Positions 22,764 to 34,483 of a stretch of DNA of 64,000 nucleotides are shown one piece after another; the stretch's first letter is position 1, and each line of letters starts with the position of its first letter. The notes under the pieces were generated by a model. It saw only the letters and a list, made by a program, of their open reading frames with translations. It was not told where the DNA came from and did no database searches. A program made the position numbers and the translations under genes. Source of the stretch: Helopsaltes ochotensis (Eukaryota > Chordata > Aves > Passeriformes > Locustellidae); the NCBI GenBank assembly GCA_013400155.1, contig VXBM01000871.1, forward strand, positions 124,001 to 188,000, in the 5' to 3' direction.

Positions 22764-25700
22764 GGAATTTCTCCTCTCCACATGGAACAGGCGACTCCAG
22801 CCTCTGCAGTGCCTCAGCCCCGGGAGGACAGGCTCCCAAATCCCTGGCACAGTCTCCCCCAGCCTTGCCCCATCCTCTGCAGCAACACAACATCCACCAG
22901 GATCTGCTCCAACGCCCCTGGCACATCCCTGAGCCTGGGCTGAGTGGGACTGACAGCTGCACACCAGAAAGAGCTGGAAATGAAGAGGGAAGCAGAGAGA
23001 AACTCTGCAAGCAGCTGATAATACTGCAGAGGAACGGGAGGAATAAAACACTGCAGAAGAGTTGTCAGCTTCCCTCTCTTCTTCTGTGGTGGGATTAGCA
23101 GAAAAGGTTAGACTATACATTATCCAAGAGTCACTCTAATGATGTATCACTCTGAGGTTTTCATAAAATTAATCTCTCAATAATAAGACATAATACAGGT
23201 TTCATGCATACTGGGTAATTAAAGAGCTTGATGAATAGATGAAAGAGTGAATGTTTTGGATCCTTAAACAAATCACAGCTTTAAATTTCATTAATTTTAA
23301 ATTTACTCCAAGACCTAATTTAAAATTGGCAAAGCTTCTCTACTACTGAAACCAGAAATCATTAAATAAAACTGAATTGTATTATTTATTGTTGTGTCAG
23401 GCCAATAAAATACATCAATTTACAATGTCAGGATGGCAAAAATATGACAGAACTCTACAATATTAAAAATAGTTTGAAAAATTCACTGCAGCGCTTGGTT
23501 GAAAATTTAAACAAGAAAATCTATTCAGAGATACTTTCTTGGCCTTTTCATTTGCTGTCCTGTGCCTTGGGCTACTACACAGAAAGGTTTGCAATAATTT
23601 AACCATCATCTGCTAGAGCTTCGAGAAAGGGGAAGGCAAAGAAAGAGAGCACTGATTCTATTCAGTTTTTAGGCAAGGAAAACCACACAGGATGTTTGCT
23701 AAAGTCAGCAGAGAATATCTGCCTGTCTGCAGCACTCTAAAATACCATGGCCTGAGTAAAACAGACACTGCTTAAAGCACTTCTGCAAGGTTCAAATTGT
23801 AATCAGAGTAAGGCAAATAGGGAAAATTGTAAAATGCAAATAGGGTTAGCCACAAGAGAAAAAAGTGAGTCATAACTGGGAAAATAGTGAGTTAAAATAA
23901 CTCTTCTACTATGAAATCAGGAAAAAACCCACAAATGGTCACAAAGTAATCCAAGAACAGTGCGGCAATGACCTGTGTGGGGCAGATCTCATGGGCTGAG
24001 ACCATGGGTGTTGGTGTTGGTGTCAGAGGCCAGCAGTCCCAGATGTGCCCTCTGGCTCTCCTGGGCACCATCCCAGTCCTTGCTCCAGCCGTGCCAGCAG
24101 CAGTGGCTCACTAAGCCAACAGAGAACACTTCTTTTGCCAAATTCTCTTCCTGGGGCACCGGAGCAGCAGGATGGCGGCGACTGCTGCTCTGCCCCGCTG
24201 CCCTGCCCATCCTGCAGACATGGACACAACCCCACGGGCATGGGGCAGTCCTTCCTCTCTCTGGGGACACATTGTGCCATTTCGATCCACCTCCAAAGCA
24301 ATTTAGTGCACTCCTGTTTATTAGAAATACAGGAGTGATTAAACTCTGCCTTGGTGCTCCTTGCAATTCAAGTATAATAATGTTTGTTAAGGCTGCTCCT
24401 TTTGGGATTGGTTGCTGATGTTTGTCTCACAGATGCCTGAAGAGAAACACTCCACAAACCTGTGCATTCGTACAGGAGGGGCACAATATAAACTGCCCCT
24501 GTGTGGACAGTGCCTTTCAGTTTCTGTGCCCTTCATTTTAGGTCTACTTCCTTTGCTTGTTTTATTCTTCTCAGATACTAACTTTCCATATTTTTGCTTT
24601 TCTTCAGTACAACACCTACAAAAGGGAACAATTTTCTCAGCCTTTTCCTTATTCTCTTATGTAAACCCATATAAAAAGATTATCTCCAAGTGCTGACATA
24701 ACTCTCTCCCCCATCTCAATGCAGCAGATGAAGGGAGAAAAGCAAAGAGTTTACAGAAGTGGCTCCTGCTGGCAAATATCCAGCTTATAGACTTCCTATT
24801 GTTTTGCTAACAATTAGAGGCTTGAATTACCAGTTTGCTAGAACTGCATTTAAAGAAACCCTTCTGGGTTTCATCACTGGTAGTGTCTTTTATTTGATAA
24901 CAATTCTTATTCCAATTGAACAATTTCCCTAAACTGGAGGACCAATGGAGCAAGGAAAGTTTAGTGCATCCCTGTGCTTTGGTGAACTCCAGTCTGAATG
25001 CAGCTCCCAGACTTGAAGGGGTCTTGACCAGAACAATTTTATGTCCTAGAACTGGAATAAAGCAGATTGACTCCCTAATGTTATGAATAATTCCAAACAA
25101 ACATTTGGACAGCCAAAAGCGTCAAGTGACACTGAAAACACACTGATAAACAAACACAGTGAGACTCTGTGATGCTCATGAGATGCATAAGTGGCTTCTT
25201 GCTGAAACAGGAGAAGCTGTGGGTCATCTAAAAGTACTTGGAAAAGAAATGTGGGAGTTGTGACAATAACAAGAAAAAGATGAGCAAAGATGGATTGAAA
25301 TACATGGTCTGTGGATCTTCAATTCAAATGTTGAAATCAGAATTCTTTTCTGATTTTCACACCTGAAGCACTTTAATAGTGAATTTAAACAAGAGACCCC
25401 TAAAGACCCCTGCTACCAGCATGCTAAAAATCCAGATATAAAGTACAATTCTGCTTAGCAGCCATTCCCAAATCTAGATAAAGAATCAGTGTATGGTCCA
25501 ATCTTTTTCTGTTGCCAAAAAACAAGTGTTGCTTGGACCACTACTGTAGTACCTCTCACATGTTCACACCTGACACAAAATTACAGGGTGAGGGAAATCT
25601 GAGTTAGGGATACCCAAGAGTGACAGAAGGGAACATCCATTACTCGTATGATACCATGAAATATTACTGCTGCACCTATCACTTGTCCTGTGCTGAAATA

Positions 25701-26279
25701 GATGGAGCCACTCATATATGTTGTCACTAGGGCCATTAAAAGGAATTAAACTCTGAAACCCCCACATTTTTAACTGGTTGAAATTGCATGTACAAGGCAG
25801 TACCGGATTCAGACTGTACCCAGCTTACTGCTGTTGCCTTGTACTAAACCCAAGCAACACCATAGTATTAATGGCAGATTGAAACAAGCAGCTGGGAAGA
25901 TTTTATCTCCCTTTTGATGGAGGAGTACATTTTCTTGCCTTCCCTCAGCCCAGAGGCTTTATTAGATCCTCACAGCTGTTCCTCAGTGCTGCAGGACCAG
26001 TCCTGCTTAAGACTGATTTTTATCCATCTGAGTTTGAGGAGAAAGGAAAGACCTTTGCTTTCCAATAATGAGACCTGTATCATGCTTTTTACTTTCACAG
26101 ACAGATTTCTTTTAAAAGTTTTAGCTCTGGATTATCACTTAAATAGGCAAGCACCAATGCTGTGGTTTGAGCTCATAGTCTAGGAGTTTCTAAGCTGAAT
26201 TTAAAGAGTTATATTGATTTTGGAGCTCTCAGGCTGGCTGAGATGGCACCTATCTTGCTATGTAATCAGTTGGCAGTTA
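22764..26279. other. Unique noncoding DNA, no gene seen
   Basis: GC-rich to about 23090, then AT-rich unique sequence. A second GC-rich patch at about 23970-24300 opens overlapping frames on both strands (longest 147 codons, plus, 23975-24418) without a recognisable product. No tandem arrays were found. Confidence 0.6.
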
Positions 26280-26450
26280 TAGACAAGAGAGGCACATAAT
26301 ATAGTTAAATCTCCTTTTTCAAGCACTGGTTAAATTGTTAGCCAGCATGCAGCATTGCATGTGGATGTTTATTATTCTCCCAACAAATACTGTATTTCAT
26401 TCTAGTTTGCTTGGTATGAACAGTTCACAGCATATTCTTTGTCACTTAAT
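26280..26450. other. AT-rich block, possible conserved noncoding element
   Basis: Complex, non-repetitive AT-rich sequence containing GCATGCAGCATTGCATG-like words and homeodomain-type cores. It is called only from its resemblance to known enhancer sequence. No alignment was possible. Confidence 0.18.
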
Positions 26451-26898
26451 TTCCTGTGTGCATTGTGAGCACTTCCAAAACCTCAGCAGGGTGCTTTAGA
26501 GAAACCTACAGAAGGAGCACAGAACATTAATCAAATTACTACATTAGATACTATTAGATGTCTTCAAGTTGGAACTTGTATGCACTGATTTTTACAGCTT
26601 TCTTTTTATCATTTCAGAAGAGATCAAAATAACTCATTAAGTCAATTTATCCCTTTTGCTGCATTTGCTGATCGTGCAGGGAAATGCAGCCTGTGAGAGG
26701 GAATGTGGAAAGGGGCTGTGCCCAGGCCTCCTCAGGAAGGAAGGGCAGGGAAGCCCTGCTGTGGCTCCCACTCTGCATCCTTCCTCCTCTCACCCCTGGG
26801 ACTGGGATCCCCAGTGCTCCCCTAGGAACTGGATGTGGCAGCACCAATGTGCCACTCCCCCCTACAGACCATTTATGCTGAGTGACATCCGTGCCATG
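26451..26898. other. Noncoding DNA, GC-rich toward the minisatellite
   Basis: AT-leaning to about 26650, then GC-rich. A plus-strand frame of 177 codons (26656-27189) starts here and crosses the 19 bp minisatellite. Its repetitive half is a repeat artefact and its first half has no recognisable domain. Confidence 0.55.
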
Positions 26899-27107
26899 GC
26901 TCCAAACCTGCCCCACAGTTCCAAACCTGTCCCACAGTTCCAAACCTGTCCCACAGCTCCAAACCTGTCCCACAGCTCCAAATCTGGGCCAGGGCTCCAA
27001 ATCTGCCCCAGGCCTTCAAACCTGCCCCAGGGCTCCAAACCTGCCCCAGGGCTCCAAATCTGCCCCACAGCTCCAAATCTGTGCCAGGGCTCCAAATCTG
27101 CTCCATA
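26899..27107 (+). repeat. 19 bp minisatellite, 11 units
   Basis: Eleven consecutive 19 bp units with consensus GCTCCAAACCTGCCCCAGG run in strict phase. Variation is at a few sites (AAACC or AAATC, CCCACA or CCCAGG, GTTCC in units 2 and 3). Variants cluster: the ACA-ending form fills units 1 to 4 and the AGG-ending form most of units 5 to 10, suggesting local spread of variants. Reading frames through it repeat every 57 bp and are not evidence of a gene. Confidence 0.96.
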
Positions 27108-30100
27108 TATCCCCCAGGACCCCAAACCTGTCTCTCCCTCTTTGCTTCTTCCATCATCCTTCTGTGTTTCTGTGACAAGAAGAGATTAGCAAGTGCATTT
27201 GGGGTGGTTTTTTCAGGCAGACCAACATGAGCAAAGCACTTCCAGTTCCCCAGCCTTTCCTTCTCTTTCTCAGCTAGAAAGCGGGGAATGTGCTGGAGGA
27301 AATAGAGCAAAAGTCCCTCCTATTCCACCAAAAGAACAAAACTGTATCTGAAAACTCCTCAGGTGGGAAAAATTATTTACTACATTTTGTATCTTTAGAC
27401 AAATAAATTATGCAGTTTCAAAATTTACAGTTAAATTAGGATTCAGCCAGTTATTCTCCATTCACACAGCCTGTTTTCATTTCTTCACTTCAGCATGTCT
27501 TGAAAAGTTTTATATTCACTGAAATTATTCAATGCTCTTCTGCTCTTCTGCAACCAAATCTCAGCTTTCCCTTTTGCATTTTTGTACCAATAGCTCTGCA
27601 AACACACCAAGAAATTCACAAAATTAAATGAAGAACATTGTCGGTGCTTAGATATACACAAAGAAAAGGGAGAAATTTTAAGTCTTAGAGTATTGCAAAC
27701 ACGAATTCTGTGTAAATGGACTTTTGCCTGACCTACTGTTTCCTAGAGTTCAATGCTGCATTTGTCTACTGATTACGATGATTTAAGGCAAGAAGTGAGA
27801 AAAATTTACTGGTAATTACAAAATGTTTTGGAGAAAACATTTGGGCCACAGCTTATCTCCATGTCCAGCTGATCATATAACCAATCAGAATTTATCAGAC
27901 AACCTATAATGCTTGTTGGAAGCATGGGACAAACAAAACTGTAGAAAAAGATGAAGATTCTGCTTTAGAACAGAGAATATTAGAGAATTAGAGAAGAAAG
28001 AGAATTAAAAAAGAAGAGATAACAGCAGCATATCAGAAAGAGACACGCAGCATTTCAAATGCACCAAAGACAAGGTAAGGCTAAAGGGCTTAGTCTGAGC
28101 ACATGCCTTGAAAATGCCCTGATTTTCAGGAGCAATAAATACCTATTGATATGTTCACATCCTGACATCACCTCCGTGCTCCCGGCTGAAAGTCACCACT
28201 CACATCAAGGAGAATAAAACAAAGGCTTTTAGGGATGTTACATTTTAAAATTTTGGCCTAAAACCCAGCGAAAGAGATGTATAATCAGTGTGTAACCTGT
28301 GGCTCGGGAGGTCAGAGTCCACATGCGTGACTCCTCATATTTCATGGCAGTGAATATTCTGCACGAGGATCTGGCAGGCACTCCTGCCTTGCTCTTGGAG
28401 GGAAAAGGCTTCTCCATGGGCTGGCCTTTATCTCCAGCTTTCCTTCCTGCCGTCCTCCTCAGCTCCTCTGCACCAGGATTGTGGGCAGCCTTAGAGGGAA
28501 TTGTTCTCTTGCACTGAGAGTGTTTGCATTGCTCTGGCTGCATGCACTCAGCAAAAGGGGAAAGGAGCAATATTAGCAAGTAATTAATTATATCAATTAT
28601 TTAAATCACAGGGAGGAATGTCTGCACACCAGCTGGAGTGGGAGAGTTTGTCCAAAAACCGTCACTGAGGAATCTGTAAGTTTGAAAGAATTGGCAATGA
28701 GTAATGTGAGCTGACAAGGAGGGTGCTTTCTGTCAACAAGTGATTTGCAAACAGGCTATAAATTTCATTAATTTGTTCATTATTTGTGATCCTTGAAGAA
28801 TTGTGTTGTATGAGTAAGTTTCAACTTACAATTAAGTGCTAAGAATGCCTTTTGTTTATAACATGTTACTGAAGTGATGTGTCTGGCTTTCTAATCAGCC
28901 TGAATTTTGGAAGGTCAATTGCCCCAAATTCAGCTTTCCAAAATGTTGGTTTTTTGTTTTTTTGGTTTTTTGCATTGACTGCAGAGTTATTTATGGAGAC
29001 AAATGCTTATGAATGAGAGACTAAAAACATTTTTCTCAATAATGGATTGTTGTATTATAATTTCTTTTTTTAAAAATAAGTGTTTTCTGAATTCACTCAG
29101 TATGTAAAATGCCGTAGGTGAGATTTCTTTGGGATTTATCACTTTGTAAAGCAGCAAGAACTTGCAACTTTGAAGGAATAGGTTCATTCTTCTCAAAAAC
29201 CGTGACTCTTATTTATGTTTCTTCTACTTCTCTCTAAGATAGGAAACCATATTTCTTGTTTTAATAATAAAATATCGTAAAATCAAATTCTAGAAAATTA
29301 CTTTCACAATTTTTATGGGTTTACATCTATAATCTTAATAGGGAGGAACAAAAAACCAATTCCTGAATTCAGATCTGATGCCTGACAAAGTATTTTATTG
29401 TTCATAATGCTGAGTTAAATTAGCCATGGTCACTGATGCCCAAAAAAACCCCCTCAATCCCAGCCTGAAAGGACTGTGCTGTTATTAGACGTGTGTTTTT
29501 CTACCCTAGAAATGAATTTTCTACCTCTAAAGAGAGCAAGAGCTATGTCCATCACACTGCAGTACAAGTTCATTCCAATAATCCCACAGCAATTCCCCCT
29601 TCCACTGCTGTAGAGGTTTCACACTTTGCACCATCAGAAAATTCTCACTGAGTTTCCTCTCGGACTGCTTAAAACAAGAAAAAGTGCATGCACTCTACCC
29701 TTCTCCACTTCATAAGTTCTGACTACCTCAGAGCACTCCTGGGCAGAATTAGTGCCAAAACCCACAACCCATTGTCATAATATCAGCAAACATCTACAGC
29801 TCTAAGTGGGATGGAAACAGCTACCAGGAATCAAAGTTTAATAAAATTTCCCCTAAAATAAGCTTAATCTAGCTCTGCTATAGGAATGGCAGGTCAGGAA
29901 AGGAAAAGCAAGGTCTGGCATCTGCAGCCCTGTAAGACTCTGGTATTATTTACACCCTTTTTGATGCAAAGAGTCTTTTGACTTTATCAAACCCAGCCTT
30001 CCAAGTAGGGCCAACTTCAAGCAAAATGAGAAGTCTTTGCTGCTCTGAGCATTCTGCATTTCCTGACGAGGGCAAACACGGGCTGAGCAAACTGCAAAGA

Positions 30101-32754
30101 CCATCAAGGACCAGGGCTGGGTTCTGTTCTCTTGTTTTTGCAGTGGTTTCTCTGCACATCATTCACCAGTTCAGAGCTCCTTTTCTCTGTGTGCTGTCAG
30201 TAACAGGAAGAACGAACAGCAAATCAGCTTATAGTCAAAAAGCCCCCCATCTGTGAAGATGATTGACCCTGCACAGGTAATCAGAGGATCTCCCTGACAG
30301 GTGCCTGCGCAGATGAAGAGTGAAGTACAGCTCTTTCAGAACACACAGTTAAAAAATCTGCTCTCTCTGCATTTGAAACAAACTTCAGGGACCACCCTTT
30401 TCTGCCACCTGTGCCAACCCTCCCCAATGCTGAAGTCTGCATTTCATCTGACAATTGGAGTTTCCCTACTGCAACCACCACCAGAGGCTGTCCCACCATT
30501 TTGCACAGATGCAACTTGCAGATTCTCTCTTTACTTTTCCCAAATGGGGTGGAGGTGAGTCAGGACTTGCTGGTTTCCAGGCTGTGCACCACTTCAGCTC
30601 ATGATCTGGGCCTCGTAGATGCCCTAATATAACCATAACCAAGACTCAACTGCTCCCCATTGTCACAGTATTTTGAATGTGTGCTATTTATTTTTGCTGG
30701 TTCCTTGCCACATGATGGACAAAAAGTTAATTTCTCAGCTCAAAATCCTGCAGAGATCCTTCATTGCTGTATAACAAAGTTAGACATGAGAGCTCACTGC
30801 AATGACCATTACAACAAGGGTAAGGTGATTGTTCCTTCTGCTTTCACATTGATATTTACAACAGCAAACCTTTCCACATCAGTGTTTTACAAAACCCACC
30901 AAAATCCAGGTTGGATTTTGTGATGGACCTGAAGGGAATCACACAGACTCTGTGCTGAAGTTGGCAGAGGCCCTTCGCCAAGCCCACTGTAAATACCAGC
31001 TCTCTCAGCTATGTCTACATGGAGAGATGTTCACACATGTGGAGAAGAAAAATGGGAGAAGTAAAAGGAGCCCCTCAGGAAAAAAAACCCAACCAAATGC
31101 GAGCAGATACTGCAAAGGGACCGAGGTATGTATGGAAGGTGGAAGGCAAGTTGCAGCAGCATTGGGTAAGGGCCCAACAGAGGGGAAAGCAAGGTTTGGG
31201 GATTTGCTTATTTGTAGTTGTTGCATAAAAAATATGATAGTTTCAATTTCACTGAAATCTTTTTAAAAGAAATACTATGGGTTACACACCCTGATTATCT
31301 ACCAGAACATCTCATAGCAGTCAGAAGGAAAATGACCTCCTGCCCTTTGTTCAGCTGTAATGATCCCAGATCCCGAGCAATCCACTTGCAATTTTTGAGA
31401 ACGGGAGAGGAGGGGGAAAACCCCAACCCAAAACAAACACCAAAGATAGACCAAAGCAACCAAGCTCTTAATTTTAAGCACAAGTGATGAATTTTGAAAG
31501 GCTGCAATGATTCTTTTGGTCTGCTGTGCTATAAAAACCTGAGAGTTTTGCTCACAGTTCATGATGACACAGTTAAGCCATTGGGTACTTATGTCTATTC
31601 AGTGCAGAAAATGTCTTCTTTAAATATATCCCAAAACAAATCTCTTAACAGAGCACTTCTAAAATAAATATTCTGTTGCTCTGAATGTGGAGATTTCATT
31701 TCTGTAGTCTCATTGGCACATAATGGACATGGAGTTTATTATCCTCGACTCCAGTGCCCTCAGGGAATGCACCTTCCGCACTGTTCTTAATCTGTTCCAA
31801 AAGAAATACAATTGCACTTGTGGTAAAATACAGCATGATGTGACAGCACCAAATGAAACCATAATTCTGTTTACTGGGTATTATTTATGCTGTGGAACCA
31901 AGAGGATTGTGATTTCTAGAGGGACTACGAGGATCACAAACCAGGCATTTAACAGGGCATTTTTATTACATTTTCTTTTATTAGTCTTTACCAAATCAAA
32001 GTTGCAGATAGGAAAACAAAATAATGTTTTTATGTCTTTTCTCAATACCAGATTTTATGATTAGATATTGCACTATGGGATACGTTGATATAGACCTGGC
32101 CAGTACATATGGCCAGAGCTACAGAAAATATGCTGTTAACCTCTGAACAGTATTACTAAAATGGCCTTGGGTTTGGGGGGTTTTATTGGTTTGATTTTTT
32201 TAGCATACAGAGAATGTGAGCAATCCAGTTTTGCCATTAAAGTAATGCTTACAACCTTTTTTTTTTTTTTAATTTTTTTATTTCAAGAATACTGCTGTCT
32301 GATCCTCTGGGGCAGAAAAATTATATTGGGCTGAAAAGTCTGAAAGTGAGGAATATAGTTTTCACCTGTTATATTTGACAAAATTCTAAGATTCTATTGG
32401 CTCTTGCTTGCTGGAAATCAAGTTCGGTAAGCCTCAGTGAAGTATAGAATGAAAGGAGATCGTCAGGAAGGTGAAGCCAAGGCTGCAACTCCAGCTGGAG
32501 GGGTGGATGGACTGCCATGGACTGGATAACAAGGAGTTCGTTCCTTTGGGACACAGAGAGGAGCAGAGCTGGACCTGTGTCCCCTCTGAATGCCCACTTA
32601 CACTGACTGATGTGTCCATTGCAATTCCAATCTTCTCCTGGTACCTGGCAGGGCTTGCTGAAGAATTTATTTGTTGTATAATGAAGATGCATTCAACAAC
32701 ACATAATGCCTTGATTTGCCTTTTTATTATTAACTTGTCAAAAGAAGTGATATG
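27108..32754. other. Unique noncoding DNA, no gene seen
   Basis: Long stretch of unique, mostly AT-leaning sequence. The longest frames (113 codons, minus, 28238-28579 and plus, 31723-32064) have no recognisable domain. Short homopolymer runs occur near 28950 and 32257-32280 (T-rich). No RNA gene, mobile element or tandem array was found. Confidence 0.6.
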
Positions 32755-32960
32755 GCATTAATAAAATGACAAAATACCATGTTAGTTGTTGAAAAATAAA
32801 TGGGATGTATAATACATCAGGTAATGGCAATTAATTATATGGCTGATGTACATAATGTCAGTTATTCAAACACTCACAATTATCCATACTTAAAAGTATT
32901 GGCAATCATATAAACAGGCCTAATGAATTATAATAACAATGTGTTCTAACAGCAAAAAAA
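32755..32960. promoter_or_regulatory. TAAT-rich candidate conserved noncoding element
   Basis: About 200 bp of AT-rich complex sequence with closely spaced homeodomain-type cores, including GGCAATTAATTATATGG and CTAATGAATTATAATAAC. An inverted repeat, TACATCAG at 32813-32820 and CTGATGTA at 32843-32850, flanks the first cluster. No open frame of interest is present. The density of TAAT/ATTA cores resembles developmental enhancers, but this is appearance only. Confidence 0.3.
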
Positions 32961-33719
32961 AGGTAAATAGCCTTCCTGTTTAAGGGAATGGGCTTCTGGG
33001 AGGTAAATTATTTCAGAGTCAGATGGACTTTAGAGTTAAAGTGACATGTTTTTCTGCAAGTTTTCATAGTCCATTAGCAGCACAGTAACTGGAGATGTTT
33101 TAATTGACTATTAAAACTATTAAAACTAGTTAATAGTTTCCATAGTCTGTACATTTTATTATTTTCCAGGTTCATCATCAAGGAGGAGGGGTTAGAAGCA
33201 AACTGCTTATTTAAGTCAGGTATTGTTCCTTTCCAAATATGTATGCAAATTTATGCACCAGGGAGCAAAACTGTGTGTCCAGTGCCAGGCTTTCAGTTTT
33301 GGCATCTCTGTCTTCAGCGCTCCTCTTTGAAAAAGCCATGTATAAAATATTAAATTCCCTGAGAACATAATTTTAATTACTCTTGAAAGACTTATCCAGC
33401 TGTTAAATGATCCAGGGTTAACCGAAGGGCTACTGCTATAAAACCATTTAAACAACCACAATGATTTTATCAAATTTCACAGCTGTTCCTGCAGCAAATG
33501 CAGGTCCTCAGAACACAAGATCTCTAGTTAATCTGCTAACAGTAATTTTGGAGAAAATTTGCATCAAAGGAGAAATTTCTGCGCAGGAACTGCCTGCCTG
33601 GATTGGACCCACAGCCAGCCCAGTCCAGAAACCTGTCTCCAGGATGAGCCAGCACCAGATGTTTCCATGGAAAGAAATACAGAAATACGTAATACACAAA
33701 TGTAATTCAGCCCACAAAA
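32961..33719. other. Unique noncoding DNA upstream of LTR copy 2
   Basis: AT-leaning unique sequence with a small tandem of ACTATTAAA near 33108-33128. The overlapping frames at 33461-33821 have no recognisable product and some run into the LTR. No internal retroviral sequence was seen next to the LTR. Confidence 0.6.
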
Positions 33720-33725
33720 GGTCAC
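33720..33725 (+). repeat. Target-site duplication, left copy (GGTCAC)
   Basis: GGTCAC lies immediately before the TG that starts LTR copy 2 and is repeated exactly immediately after its terminal CA. Confidence 0.85.
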
Positions 33726-34071
33726 TGTTGCCCTGATTTTTGCAGCCTTTCTGATGTGTTTCTTAGCTTTTAGAATAGAGTCAGAATTCTCAATGTTTAG
33801 GCAGTGCTTTGCTATTCCCACGCTGGTGTATCTGTAAAATAAGGTTTGTTTTGAGAAATGGATTAGTAAACATCACATACCTTTAGATGCAAATTGTACT
33901 GACTGACCGTCAGCTGGGCCAGTTAGAGATGAGAGGTGTTCACCTTCTCATCCAATCCCTGGCATGGACCTGCGGTCTACTTAAGAAAGAAAGAATAAAC
34001 AAAGGCCCTCTTTTAGGTCCTTCTCCTCATCGAGTATCCTGTGTAGTCCTTGCTAAGCTGAACAACCCACA
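33726..34071 (+). mobile_element. Solo LTR of an endogenous retrovirus, copy 2 (346 bp)
   Basis: The element starts TGTTGCCCTGA and ends CCCACA. It is bounded by an exact 6 bp direct repeat GGTCAC on both sides, which fixes the integration boundaries. It aligns by eye with 18369-18715 throughout. Strong shared blocks are the first 70 bp, a central GATAAGG-like region and the 3' end around AATAAA (33994-33999) with the pyrimidine-rich stretch after it. The TATA-like box of copy 1 is degraded here (CTACTTAAG). A 6 bp duplication fits class II (alpha/beta-retrovirus-like, ERVK-type) elements better than 4 bp (ERV1) or 5 bp (ERVL) families. No coding region is attached. Confidence 0.85.
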
Positions 34072-34077
34072 GGTCAC
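34072..34077 (+). repeat. Target-site duplication, right copy (GGTCAC)
   Basis: Exact partner of 33720-33725, directly after the LTR's terminal CA. Confidence 0.85.
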
Positions 34078-34367
34078 TCTGCTTAATCACTAAGACATGA
34101 AGACCTTCCTTTCCTTGAGTGTGATTTTATTAGTGTAACATCATGCACAAACCTTGTTATTGGTAGAGAAACAACCATACCTTGAACCCAGGTTTCTTGG
34201 CTCAGACAGTGATGGAATCCACAGTTTGACAGCACGATTTAAGACATATCTTCCTTTATTCATTTTCATATTTCCATTCTATTGCACTTTTACTGGATGA
34301 TAATTTCTCTGACCCTTGACTATTTTACAGGCTTTTTTCCCTCTCCTGTTATTTTTCATCCTTGTAG

Positions 34368-34483
34368 AGGGAGCAGGCTCAGTCACCTCGGCTGCTCTCT
34401 GGGTGAGAGGCTGTTCCTGTGCCTCAGCTGGCACCTGACACCCGTAACTCCCAGCTCAGGGGAGCCAGACAGACCTTCCTCAG
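34368..34483 (+). other. Exon-like segment (weak candidate)
   Basis: A long pyrimidine tract (34331-34367) ending CCTTGTAG is a strong splice acceptor, and CAG followed by GTAATC at 34484 is a fair donor. The 116 bp between is open in one plus-strand frame (GSRLSHLGCSLGERL at the start). An alternative donor, GTGAGA at 34403, would give 35 bp. No homology is recognised, so this may be chance or part of a noncoding transcript. Confidence 0.15.

Noticed and set aside
22069..23010. 313-codon minus-strand open frame
   Set aside because: Most of its middle is the 29/24 bp minisatellite, which is stop-free in this frame. The ends have no recognisable domain and other frames on both strands are also open.
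26656..27310. Overlapping 145- and 177-codon frames on opposite strands
   Set aside because: Both run through the 19 bp minisatellite, and the non-repeat parts have no recognisable product.
32383..32400. ATTCTAAGATTCTATT, reminiscent of the 3' repeat of CR1 LINEs
   Set aside because: Only about two imperfect units, and no CR1-like body could be recognised beside it.
18369..34071. The two LTRs as ends of one 15 kb provirus
   Set aside because: Copy 2 has its own exact target-site duplication, the copies differ too much by eye to be paired LTRs of one recent provirus, and no gag, pol or env-like sequence lies between them.
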